Positions 1 through 6,935 of a stretch of DNA of 11,835 nucleotides are shown here, piece by piece. The DNA is from Bacteroidota bacterium (GTDB lineage: Bacteria > Bacteroidota > Bacteroidia > NS11-12g > UBA9320), in contig DNBZ01000325.1 of NCBI GenBank assembly GCA_003484585.1, positions 1-11,835 of the forward strand, written 5' to 3'. Both the position numbers and the translations under genes were made by a program. The notes below the pieces were generated by a model. It was not told the DNA's origin. It ran no database searches and saw only the letters and a list, made by a program, of their open reading frames with translations. The number at the start of each line of letters is the position of its first letter. The first letter of the stretch is position 1.

Positions 1-1665
1 ATACCCTACGCCAAGAACGACAAAGAACTAAAGGATAGATGGCGTACATACCTAAAATACAGTGTGTTAACCAAGCTATACGCTGACCAACTAGCACAAG
101 AAAAGGCTCAAGAAAAAAGCGATACTGTTTTTACTCCTAAGCCTTTTGATACGCTTGAATACAATGCCAGAAAGAGCGTGCTTAAGACGCATAGAGACTA
201 TTACACAAGGTTAAAGAGACTGGAACGCAAAGACCGTCTCTCTATGTATATTAATAGCATTACTGCGGTTTACGATCCTCATACAAACTATTTTCCGCCT
301 GCGGATAAAGAAAATTTTGACATTCAAATGAGCGGTCAACTGGAAGGAATAGGTGCCCAGCTCCAAGAAAAGGACGGATATATTAAAATAACCAATATAA
401 TACCTGGTGGCCCATCATCGCTACAAGGTGATTTACAAGCGAATGACCTTATACTCAAAGTAAAACAAGAGGGTGAAGAAGCCGTAAATATTGTTGATTG
501 GCGTATAGACGATGCCGTTAAAATAATACGTGGAAAGAAAGGAACTAAAGTTACACTTACCGTACGCAAGCCTGATGGTGCCGAGCAAGACATCACTATA
601 ACCCGAGATGTTGTGATTTTAGAGGAAACATATGCTAAGTCTCTTTTACTAAACGATAAGGACAATGTGAAAACTGGCTACATATACTTACCTAGTTTCT
701 ATGCAGATTTTAGAAATCCACGAGGTAGATTTAGCTGGAAGGACGTAAAAGCAGAAGTAGAAAAACTAAAAACTGCTGGTGTAAAAGGGATAATTCTTGA
801 CCTTAGAAACAACGGTGGTGGCTCACTAGATGACGTAGTAAAAATGGGTGGCCTGTTTATAGACGAAGGACCTATAGTACAAGTAAAAGAAAAAGGAAGA
901 AAACCACAAGTACTTGCAGATAGATACGCCGGTGCAGAGTGGGACGGAGCACTAGTAATAATGATAAACGAGTTTAGTGCATCTGCTTCTGAAATAATGG
1001 CTGCCGCTATGCAAGACTACGGTAGAGCTGTTATAGTAGGATCCTCTTCTTCTCACGGTAAGGGTACAGTGCAACGTTTCTTAAACCTGAACCAAACTAT
1101 TAGAAATAAAAACATACCGGATCTAGGAAGTATAAAACTTACTATCCAAAAGTTTTATAGAATAAACGGAGACGCTACTCAACTAAAAGGGGTAAGCTCA
1201 GACATACTGCTTCCCGATAATTATATGTACATTAAAACTGGCGAAAAAGAACAAGACTATCCAATGGCCTGGGACCAAATAGAAAGTGCTAGTTACGATA
1301 GCAAGAGCTATCAAGTAAAAAAATCTGTTTTTGAAACAAGTAATGCCCGCGTGCAAAGCAATGAGACTTTTAAGTTAATAGAAGAAAATGCACGCAGATG
1401 GGAGAAACAACGAGAATCTAGAAAGTATCCACTGAGTATTGCCAAATATGCCTTGCAAGAGGAGAAACAAAAAGCAGAAGGAGAAAAGTTTGAAATCCTT
1501 AATAAACTAGAGATTAGTGGCTTTGAAGTAAGCAACATTCCTTCAGATTTAGAAAAAATAAAGACTGAAGAATCTCGTGTTAAAATAAATAAGGATTGGA
1601 TAAAGAATATTGCTAAAGATCCTTATGTATATGAGGCTTTGCAGATTATTGAGGATTTGAATTAA
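1..1665 (+). CDS. prc: Tail-specific carboxy-terminal protease Prc/Tsp, 5'-truncated by window edge
   Basis: This is a serine endopeptidase of family S41 that cleaves periplasmic or envelope proteins near their C-termini. The frame is open from base 1, so the GTG at 64 is an internal valine and not the start. The visible part is 554 residues; E. coli Prc has about 680, so much of the N-terminal domain lies outside the window. In order, it shows the end of the N-terminal helical domain, a PDZ domain (about 330-620, from GQLEGIGAQL), the S41 core with LDLRNNGGGSLDD (about 799-834), and a C-terminal Prc domain. The catalytic serine is the middle Ser of FSASASEI (codon 982-984) and the lysine lies in HGKGTVQ (codon 1060-1062), matching the Ser-Lys dyad of E. 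coli Prc with one extra residue between them. No terminator is obvious after the stop. Nothing links it to the denitrification genes. The family call is firm. Confidence 0.93.
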   Translation: MPYAKNDKELKDRWRTYLKYSVLTKLYADQLAQEKAQEKSDTVFTPKPFDTLEYNARKSVLKTHRDYYTRLKRLERKDRLSMYINSITAVYDPHTNYFPPADKENFDIQMSGQLEGIGAQLQEKDGYIKITNIIPGGPSSLQGDLQANDLILKVKQEGEEAVNIVDWRIDDAVKIIRGKKGTKVTLTVRKPDGAEQDITITRDVVILEETYAKSLLLNDKDNVKTGYIYLPSFYADFRNPRGRFSWKDVKAEVEKLKTAGVKGIILDLRNNGGGSLDDVVKMGGLFIDEGPIVQVKEKGRKPQVLADRYAGAEWDGALVIMINEFSASASEIMAAAMQDYGRAVIVGSSSSHGKGTVQRFLNLNQTIRNKNIPDLGSIKLTIQKFYRINGDATQLKGVSSDILLPDNYMYIKTGEKEQDYPMAWDQIESASYDSKSYQVKKSVFETSNARVQSNETFKLIEENARRWEKQRESRKYPLSIAKYALQEEKQKAEGEKFEILNKLEISGFEVSNIPSDLEKIKTEESRVKINKDWIKNIAKDPYVYEALQIIEDLN

Positions 1666-1719
1666 ACAGTTAACTTATCTAATAAAAAAACAAATATCAG
1701 TACAAGATGTTTAAAGTAC

Positions 1720-2377
1720 ATGAACAAACGTGTATTGATAATAGGAAGAAATACAGGTATTGGAGCTTCTCTCAATCAGCAATTGATAGAAAATGGAATA
1801 GAGACTATTTTAGTAAGTAGAAGCCAAGGGGGGTTTAGATATCACTGCAGATCAACCTAATTTTCCAACTATAGAAGGAGCCATTGATGCGTTAGTCTAT
1901 TGTCTTGGCAGTATTAACCTTAAACCATTCAGAAGCCTTAAACTAATTGATTTTGAACATGATTTAAGTGTAAACCATCTTGGAGCAATCAAAACCATAA
2001 AACAGTATACACAAAACTTGAAAGAATCTAGCAATGCTAGCATAGTCTTATTTAGTTGCGGTGCAAAAAGGAATGCCTTTTCATGCAAGTATAGCCGGAG
2101 CAAAGGGAGCCGTTGAAGGTCTTACAAGAGCATTGGCAGCTGAATTTGCACCTTCTATAAGAGTAAACTGTATAGCACCTAGTCTTACAGATACACCACT
2201 AGCCGATAAGCTATTACGTAACGCGAAGGAGCACAAAACCGTCATCCACTTAAATCAATTGGCCAAGCTGAGGATATAGCCAACATGGCTTATTTTCTTA
2301 TCAGTAACAAAGCCAAATGGATGAGCGGACAGATTACAGGAGTGGATGGAGGCATGAGTAGCCTTGCCACACATTAA
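1720..2377 (+). pseudogene. SDR-family oxidoreductase, broken by three frameshifts
   Basis: Joining three reading-frame changes gives a near full-length short-chain dehydrogenase of roughly 218 residues. Frame 1 starts at ATG 1720 with the Rossmann glycine motif GRNTGIG and hits a stop at 1858. Homology resumes at 1835 (LDITADQP...), after a run of six G (1828-1833) that looks one base too long. Around 2054-2058 the frame shifts again into VAVQKGMPFHAS. Around 2235-2240 a third shift leads to the C-terminal HPLKSIGQAEDIA...GVDGGMSSLATH, ending with TAA at 2375. The usual catalytic YxxxK reads as IxxxK (SIAGAK), so the tyrosine is absent; I recall that some Bacteroidota SDR relatives look this way. 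The substrate is unknown. Neighbouring genes are intact, so real decay is more likely than poor sequence, although the first and third shifts sit next to homopolymers and could be sequencing errors. Confidence 0.85.
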
Positions 2378-2393
2378 TAATATTTCATTCACC

Positions 2394-2425
2394 AAACAAC
2401 CCTTGAATTAAAAATTAGGCTGTTT
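2394..2425 (-). terminator. Possible stem-loop terminator after the porin gene
   Basis: On the minus strand, immediately after the porin TAG, AAACAGCC (2425-2418) can pair with GGTTGTTT (2401-2394) as an 8-bp RNA stem with one G-U pair and a 16-nt A/T-rich loop. No U-run follows, so termination strength is doubtful. On the plus strand the same bases give an A-C mismatch, so it suits the minus transcript better. Confidence 0.3.
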
Positions 2426-3712
2426 CTATTTAAACTTAGGTTTCACGATTATCATCAACCAACTCCAGTTATTTACTTCATCGATATCCCCACCTTTCAC
2501 TGCGTGGAGAGTTTCTGAAGTTAAGAAGTGTGAGTATCCTGCTTTTAATGATACTGATTTATTGATAGCATATTTTGCGTAGGCATCTATCTCAGAACCT
2601 AAATAGGGATCCATCGCAGCTAACTTACCCGTGGATATAAACTCTTTTTGGTCACGAACATCTGCTGCTGACAAGAACATATGCAAGTCAACCCCTACAA
2701 CTACTTTTTTAATAGCAGTGTTGTACTTAATATATGCGTCTTGAAGACCAACGTTGTTCCCGTGATTTCCTACATAGAAATAATCCATAAAACCATTGAA
2801 CTTGTGGTTAGTACCAAACAGTGGACTAAATGAGTTCTTTTCGGTTGAAGTTGTATTTTGGCTCGTTCCTGAGATCAATTCATATCCAAGTGTTACTTTT
2901 GATTTATCCTTGATTGGATAAGCAAAATCTACTCCTACTAAGTAAGCATTTACTTCATTAGGAACCCAGTTTGCATCATAACCCATTTGAACATACCCAT
3001 TCAGACTTGCAGTGAATTTTTTATGTTTCTTAACTAAGCGGGTTCCAATCGTTTGTAGATTGTTTGTTTTATAATCTGTTACAGCACCGACACTATCAGT
3101 TAGAGTTGTTTGACTTCCTGTGTTTAATCCCAACAGACTAATGCTTAGATCTTTATGTTGTTTATTTAACCATAGATATTGCATAGACTTATAGTTCTTA
3201 GCAGTCACATAGTGATTACCAAATTTTTCTGGTGCACTTTGATTGTAAGCTATACCTATGTCTGCCTTCCAAGATTTTTTCTGATACTTTAATAAAGCAG
3301 CATCGTGGCTTCTTGCTTGAGTGGCCCATCCCACAGAACCAAATATTCTATGGTCATCATATACTAGCTCTTGTCTTCCTATTTTTAACGAAAAAGTGCT
3401 GTCTAATGGAATTTGAGCCCATGCTTGATGAACTGAAATTAAACCATCAGTACGATTAAGCTGTGATGTATTTCCCCATACGCGAATATCCTGAACACTT
3501 ATCATCGTCTTGACATCTTTATGGTTATATCCAAAATTTAGTCTCGTTCGTTGATCTGTGTAAAGAGCATAATCCTGATTAGGAGATATAGGCTGACTAT
3601 ATCCATTTCTAAATTCCGTTCTTGGTCTAATCTCTCCATCTAATGTTATCTGTGCACTTACAGCGTATGCTGAAAGAAACAGACCTAATGATAAAACTTG
3701 TTTTAATCTCAT
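2426..3712 (-). CDS. Alginate-export-family outer membrane beta-barrel protein
   Basis: A 428-residue outer-membrane porin-like protein. It has a signal peptide (residues 1 to about 20, MRLKQVLSLGL..., cleavage probable after AVSA before Gln). The rest is alternating amphipathic beta strands with aromatic-rich turns. The stretch GEIRPRTEFRNGY near the N-terminus and SLKIGRQELVYDDHRIFG around residue 110-130 are typical of the alginate-export (AlgE-like, PF13372) barrel family. Members are widespread in Bacteroidota, and the name does not imply alginate transport here; the substrate cannot be told from sequence. It is divergent from nirK and shares its upstream region. It has its own -7-like element (3759-3766), so co-regulation with denitrification is possible but unproven. 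A role in passage of small anions is speculation. The start at 3712 is chosen because the signal peptide begins directly there. Confidence 0.82.
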   Translation of the reverse strand: MRLKQVLSLGLFLSAYAVSAQITLDGEIRPRTEFRNGYSQPISPNQDYALYTDQRTRLNFGYNHKDVKTMISVQDIRVWGNTSQLNRTDGLISVHQAWAQIPLDSTFSLKIGRQELVYDDHRIFGSVGWATQARSHDAALLKYQKKSWKADIGIAYNQSAPEKFGNHYVTAKNYKSMQYLWLNKQHKDLSISLLGLNTGSQTTLTDSVGAVTDYKTNNLQTIGTRLVKKHKKFTASLNGYVQMGYDANWVPNEVNAYLVGVDFAYPIKDKSKVTLGYELISGTSQNTTSTEKNSFSPLFGTNHKFNGFMDYFYVGNHGNNVGLQDAYIKYNTAIKKVVVGVDLHMFLSAADVRDQKEFISTGKLAAMDPYLGSEIDAYAKYAINKSVSLKAGYSHFLTSETLHAVKGGDIDEVNNWSWLMIIVKPKFK

Positions 3713-3758
3713 AATATTATTTTTTAAGCTAAAGGCTTGATTTAAATTATTGGTTTTG

Positions 3759-3766
3759 CAAAGGTA
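3759..3766 (-). promoter_or_regulatory. Candidate -7 promoter element of the porin gene
   Basis: On the minus strand this reads TACCTTTG, a full match to the Bacteroidota -7 consensus TAnnTTTG. It ends 46 nt before the porin ATG. I see no good TTTG -33 element about 19-23 nt upstream, so the call rests on one element. Confidence 0.5.
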
Positions 3767-3870
3767 TTTTTAGACAACCTGTTATCTCTAAATTACGGGT
3801 TGAGTTTCCAATAATACATTCAATGCATACCCATTATGTTTAACAGTATTTTATCATAAAAACGCAAGGT

Positions 3871-3892
3871 AATTGGATGCAAAAGTCCAATT
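3871..3892 (+). promoter_or_regulatory. Palindromic operator candidate upstream of nirK
   Basis: A perfect 7-bp inverted repeat, AATTGGA-N8-TCCAATT, that starts 28 nt before the nirK -7 element and so covers the -33 region. An imperfect copy with the same 8-nt spacer lies at the same distance from the norC -7 element (11460-11481). This suggests a dimeric regulator acting on both operons. It does not match the FNR/DNR consensus TTGAT-N4-ATCAA, so I do not name the regulator. Confidence 0.6.
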
Positions 3893-3898
3893 AAATAA

Positions 3899-3906
3899 TA
3901 TATTTG
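3899..3906 (+). promoter_or_regulatory. Candidate -7 promoter element of the nirK operon
   Basis: TATATTTG matches TAnnTTTG exactly. The TTG inside the left arm of the palindrome (3873-3875) could act as a -33 element, with a 23-nt spacer that is somewhat long. Transcription would start near 3911, leaving a leader of about 117 nt before nirK. Confidence 0.6.
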
Positions 3907-3937
3907 CACTCTAAAATATAAATCAAAAAAAAGAGAA

Positions 3938-3997
3938 ATGCAAAATGCCTATATTCTGAAAGCTGTGCTGTATTTGCATAGATGCTTAGAATTTTAG
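3938..3997 (+). CDS. Possible 19-codon leader ORF in the nirK 5' region
   Basis: An ATG at 3938, preceded by a purine-rich stretch (AAAAAAGAGAA), opens a 19-residue frame (MQNAYILKAVLYLHR...) ending with TAG at 3995-3997, 31 nt before the nirK start. It lies wholly within the predicted nirK leader, and its stop overlaps the first base of the stem-loop at 3997-4015. It may be a regulatory leader peptide, the remnant of a longer gene or chance; I recognise no homology. The reading frame is short enough to arise by accident in A/T-rich DNA. Confidence 0.2.
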   Translation: MQNAYILKAVLYLHRCLEF

Positions 3998-4015
3998 GAT
4001 GACATAATCTCATCC
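3997..4015 (+). promoter_or_regulatory. Stem-loop in the nirK leader
   Basis: GGATGA and TCATCC form a perfect 6-bp stem with a 7-nt loop (CATAATC), ending 13 nt before the nirK ATG. It lies where a ribosome would bind, so it could influence translation. It is followed by A-rich rather than T-rich sequence, so it is not an intrinsic terminator on this strand. Confidence 0.35.
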
Positions 4016-4028
4016 AAAAAATCAAATT

Positions 4029-5468
4029 ATGAATCATAGATTATCAATTAAAATTCTGACACTATCAGTTGCATTAATATTTGCTTCCTGCACAGGTTCA
4101 GATAACTCAAAAACTTCGGTTGATGCAGCATCAATCAAAGTATCTGGCGAAATGGTAGCAGAGCTTACCGCACCGCCATTTGTTCCCGCTCCTGTTGGAA
4201 ACAGATCAGCTAAAAAACTGACTGTGGACATGGAGATTCTAGAGCAAGTAGGTGAAATGACCGACGGCGTAAAGTATGTTTATTGGACATTTGGCGGATC
4301 AGTGCCAGGTAGCTTTATCCGTACGAGAGTAGGTGACGAAGTAGAGTTTACTTTAAAGAATCACCCAGACAACAAATTACCTCACAACATCGATTTACAT
4401 GCGGTGACTGGTGCTGGTGGTGGTGCAGCTTCTTCTTTTGTAGCTCCAGGTCATGAGGTTACTTTCTCTTTCAAAACATTGAACCCAGGTCTTTATGTTT
4501 ATCACTGTGCTACTGCTCCAGTAGGAATGCACATTGCAAACGGTATGTACGGTCTTATATTGGTAGAGCCAGAAGGTGGTTTGCCTGCAGTAGACAGAGA
4601 GTACTACGTGATGCAAGGTGATTTCTATACTAAAGGAGAAAACGGACAACCGGGTCTTCAGCCATTTGATATGCAAAAAGCTGTTGATGAAGATGCAGAT
4701 TACGTTGTTTTCAATGGTAAAGTAGGTGCCCTTACAGGTGACAATGCAATCACTGCGAAAGTGGGAGAAACAGTTAGACTATTTGTTGGTAACGGTGGAC
4801 CAAACCTTGTTTCATCTTTCCACATTATCGGTGAGATTTTTGACCGTGTGAATATAGAAGGTGGTGACGCTATCAATGAGAACGTACAAACTACACTAGT
4901 ACCTGCAGGTGGTGCAGCTATGGTGGAGTTCAAAGTAGATGTACCGGGTACATTTATACTTGTGGATCACTCTATATTTAGAGCATTTAATAAAGGTGCT
5001 TTGGGAATGCTTAAGGTAGAAGGTGAAGAAAATAAAACTTTATACTCAGGTAAGCAAATAGAAGGTATATACAACCCGGAAGGTGGATCTATACAAGAAA
5101 CCCCGGATGCTCCAGAAGCTCCAGTCGCTTCTTCTCTTGCGGAACGAATAGACATAGGTAAGCAAATTTATAGTCAAACTTGTTTTGCTTGTCACCAAGG
5201 AGAAGGACAAGGTATTGCTGGTGCATTTCCACCACTTGCTAAATCTGATTACTTAAACGAAGATGTGAATAGAGCTATAGATATCGTACTACACGGTAAG
5301 TCTGGTGAGATCACAGTGAACGGTGAAAAATATAACAGTATGATGACTGCTCAAACGCTTACAAACGAAGAAGCAGCAAACGTACTTACGTTTATTTATA
5401 ATAGTTGGGGTAACAACAAAACTGAAGTAACACCAGCAATGGTAGCTGCAGCAAAAAGCTCACACTAA
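4029..5468 (+). CDS. nirK: Copper nitrite reductase NirK with fused C-terminal cytochrome c domain
   Basis: Reduces nitrite to nitric oxide. The 479-residue protein begins with a lipoprotein signal (lipobox FAS-C21), so it should be membrane-anchored. Two cupredoxin domains span about 45-335. Type 1 copper ligands are H119, C160, H168 and M173. Type 2 ligands are H124, H159 and H314. The catalytic aspartate and histidine are D122 and H265. All are present, so the enzyme should be active. After a Pro/Glu/Ala-rich linker (about 355-370) comes a cytochrome c domain with CFACH (385-389) and probable axial M439. Plain NirK lacks this domain; C-terminal haem fusions are known in some lineages, such as the Ralstonia pickettii type. 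The fused haem probably passes electrons to the type 1 copper. It is first in an operon with the nirV-like and SCO genes. No clear Shine-Dalgarno precedes the ATG. Confidence 0.97.
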   Translation: MNHRLSIKILTLSVALIFASCTGSDNSKTSVDAASIKVSGEMVAELTAPPFVPAPVGNRSAKKLTVDMEILEQVGEMTDGVKYVYWTFGGSVPGSFIRTRVGDEVEFTLKNHPDNKLPHNIDLHAVTGAGGGAASSFVAPGHEVTFSFKTLNPGLYVYHCATAPVGMHIANGMYGLILVEPEGGLPAVDREYYVMQGDFYTKGENGQPGLQPFDMQKAVDEDADYVVFNGKVGALTGDNAITAKVGETVRLFVGNGGPNLVSSFHIIGEIFDRVNIEGGDAINENVQTTLVPAGGAAMVEFKVDVPGTFILVDHSIFRAFNKGALGMLKVEGEENKTLYSGKQIEGIYNPEGGSIQETPDAPEAPVASSLAERIDIGKQIYSQTCFACHQGEGQGIAGAFPPLAKSDYLNEDVNRAIDIVLHGKSGEITVNGEKYNSMMTAQTLTNEEAANVLTFIYNSWGNNKTEVTPAMVAAAKSSH

Positions 5469-6230
5469 GTGCAAATAAATAGCACAATAATTTTTCTACT
5501 AATGTCCTTATCGGCCATTAGTCAAAACACAGAAATCATAAAAGGGGGGACATTTGTCCCCCTTTATGGTTCTGACAGCTCAGAGGTATATGTTAGAGAT
5601 TTTGAACTTGATGTATATCCTGTCACAAACGAACAATACTTAAATTTCGTAAAACAGTATCCAAAATGGCAGAGGTCTAAAAGCCTGAGTCTTTTTACAG
5701 ATAAAAATTATCTGCGAAAATGGACTTCAGATACAACGCTAAGTTCAGATATGAATCTAAATTCGCCAGCGACTAATATATCTTGGTATGCCGCAAAGGA
5801 CTATTGTGTGTGTCAAGGAAAACGACTGCCAAATATGGATGAATGGGAATATGCAGCTATGGCAAGTCAGACCATGATAAATGCTCAGCGAGACAGCATT
5901 TTCAATTCAATGATTATCGAAAGCTATGAACTACCTAAAACGTATCTTAAGACAATCGGTAGTACTTACAAAAACTATTGGGGCATCTATGATATGCACG
6001 GCCTTGTTTGGGAATGGACCAGTGATTTCAACTCTGTGTTGATATCTGGCGAATCTCGACAGGATGTAGACACTGAAAGAAACCTATTTTGCGGCAGTGC
6101 TTCTGTGAATGCAACAAATCTGATGGATTACGCAGCTTTTATGCGTTATGCTCTTAGAGGTAGTGTAAAGGCTAACTACAGTCTTCAGACGCTTGGGTTC
6201 AGATGTGCCAAATCAATCAACAAGAAATGA
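5469..6230 (+). CDS. nirV: NirV-like FGE/SUMF1-fold protein downstream of nirK
   Basis: A 253-residue protein of the formylglycine-generating-enzyme (SUMF1) fold. Family landmarks are GGTFVPLYG (26-34), DVYPVTNEQYLNF (48-60), the CQGKRLPNMDEWEYAA block (115-130), YDMHGLVWEW (174-183) and a C-terminal LGFRCA (242-247). An N-terminal hydrophobic stretch (5-18) suggests export. Genuine FGE carries two copper-binding catalytic cysteines just after the GGSF-like motif. Here the corresponding segment, CGSASVNATN (208-217), has no Cys in those places, so sulfatase activation is unlikely. A SUMF1-fold gene, nirV, follows nirK in Rhodobacter sphaeroides and others, with unknown function; position and fold support that name. 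The start is a GTG directly after the nirK TAA and in the same frame. The nearest in-frame ATG (5502) would remove most of the export signal. Confidence 0.8.
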   Translation: MQINSTIIFLLMSLSAISQNTEIIKGGTFVPLYGSDSSEVYVRDFELDVYPVTNEQYLNFVKQYPKWQRSKSLSLFTDKNYLRKWTSDTTLSSDMNLNSPATNISWYAAKDYCVCQGKRLPNMDEWEYAAMASQTMINAQRDSIFNSMIIESYELPKTYLKTIGSTYKNYWGIYDMHGLVWEWTSDFNSVLISGESRQDVDTERNLFCGSASVNATNLMDYAAFMRYALRGSVKANYSLQTLGFRCAKSINKK

Positions 6231-6922
6231 AACAAACTATCAAAATATTAGCGTCAGTTTTTATTATGTTAAGTGTCTTTGCCTGTAATAATGCAAGTAC
6301 AGATACTACTCAATATTACTGCCCGATGAAATGTGAGGGTGAAAAAGTATATGACGAAGAAGGTTCCTGTCCTGTATGTCATATGGACTTAGTGCCAGTA
6401 GAAGAGAGCAATAAAGTTCTTTCAGATGAAAACGAAGTATCTGATGCCTCTATTTTCAATCTGACATCTAAGTGGAACACTCAAAATAATGAAACCATAG
6501 AACTGAAAGAACTCAATGGGGATGTATTGGTAATGGTGATGATCTATACCACTTGCAAAGCAGCTTGTCCTCGTCTGGTAGCAGACATGAGAAGTATAAG
6601 TGAGAAAGTGGACAATAAAGAGGTTAAATATGTGCTTGTAAGTATAGACCCTGAAAACGATACTCCACAAAAGCTAAAAGCGTTCGCTATCGAAAACAAA
6701 ATGGATACGGACCAGTGGGTATTTTTACAAGGTACTGTAGATGATGTAAGAGAGTTTTCAAATGTCCTTTCTGTCAAATACAAACAAATATCTCCATTGG
6801 ATTTTTCTCATTCCAATATCATAAGTGTATTCAATAAAGGTGGGGAACTCCATCATCAGCAAGAAGGTCTAGGTGTAGACAATGCTGAGACAGTATCTAA
6901 AATTCTAAGCCTTACAAAGTAG
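6227..6922 (+). CDS. SCO-family copper chaperone lipoprotein with N-terminal heavy-metal-binding domain
   Basis: A 231-residue lipoprotein (lipobox VFA-C20). Residues 30-58 form a small metal-binding domain (HMBD type, as found on copper efflux proteins) with C32, C36, C48, C51 and H52. Residues about 78-230 are a SCO1/SenC thioredoxin-fold domain with the copper-binding CKAAC (C110, C114) and the distal H195 in DFSHSN. SCO proteins deliver copper or keep copper-site thiols reduced. Next to nirK the obvious client is NirK, though this is inferred. I start it at ATG 6227, whose ATGA overlaps the nirV stop by 4 nt, implying translational coupling. An in-frame ATG at 6203 would extend it by 8 residues and give a worse signal peptide. 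It is the last gene of the operon and converges on norD. Confidence 0.88.
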   Translation: MKQTIKILASVFIMLSVFACNNASTDTTQYYCPMKCEGEKVYDEEGSCPVCHMDLVPVEESNKVLSDENEVSDASIFNLTSKWNTQNNETIELKELNGDVLVMVMIYTTCKAACPRLVADMRSISEKVDNKEVKYVLVSIDPENDTPQKLKAFAIENKMDTDQWVFLQGTVDDVREFSNVLSVKYKQISPLDFSHSNIISVFNKGGELHHQQEGLGVDNAETVSKILSLTK

Positions 6923-6935
6923 CTAAGGGCTACTT
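6917..6935. terminator. Stem-loop between the converging nirK and nor operons
   Basis: AAGTAGC (6917-6923), a 5-nt loop and GCTACTT (6929-6935) form a perfect 7-bp stem that includes the stop codon of the SCO gene and the last two bases of the norD stop codon on the other strand. It is symmetric and could end transcription in both directions. Neither side has a good U-run, so efficiency is uncertain. Confidence 0.5.

Larger units (their letters stand above)
3713..4028. promoter_or_regulatory. Divergent intergenic region between porin and nirK genes
   Basis: A 316-base A/T-rich region without a conventional gene. It contains a minus-strand -7-like element for the porin (3759-3766), a perfect inverted repeat (3871-3892) followed by a consensus -7 element for nirK (3899-3906), a possible 19-codon leader ORF (3938-3997) and a 6-bp stem-loop (3997-4015) just before nirK. 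The piece from about 3813 to 3870 shows nothing I can interpret. Confidence 0.7.

Noticed and set aside
64..66. GTG as the start of the protease gene
   Set aside because: The frame is open upstream to base 1 and a Prc protein needs a much longer N-terminus.
1897..2103. Minus-strand open frame of 68 codons across the SDR pseudogene
   Set aside because: The opposite strand carries clear SDR homology; this frame shows none.
3232..3459. Plus-strand open frame of 75 codons inside the porin gene
   Set aside because: Antisense shadow of a real gene with no recognisable domain or start signal.
3737..3750. FNR-like box TTGAT-N4-ATTAT in the porin leader
   Set aside because: Only the left half matches TTGAT-N4-ATCAA, and it lies downstream of the porin -7 element.
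3806..3813. ATTGGAA on the minus strand as a third copy of the nirK/norC operator
   Set aside because: Only one arm is recognisable and it lies 47 nt from the porin -7 element instead of 28-29.
4395..4676. Minus-strand open frame of 93 codons inside nirK
   Set aside because: It is the antisense of a strongly conserved coding region and has no family features.
6203..6205. Upstream ATG as start of the SCO gene
   Set aside because: It adds a polar stretch ahead of the lipoprotein signal; the ATG at 6227 overlaps the nirV stop in the common ATGA form.
5469..6230. True formylglycine-generating enzyme for sulfatases
   Set aside because: The catalytic cysteine positions are not Cys, no sulfatase gene is nearby, and the position after nirK fits NirV.
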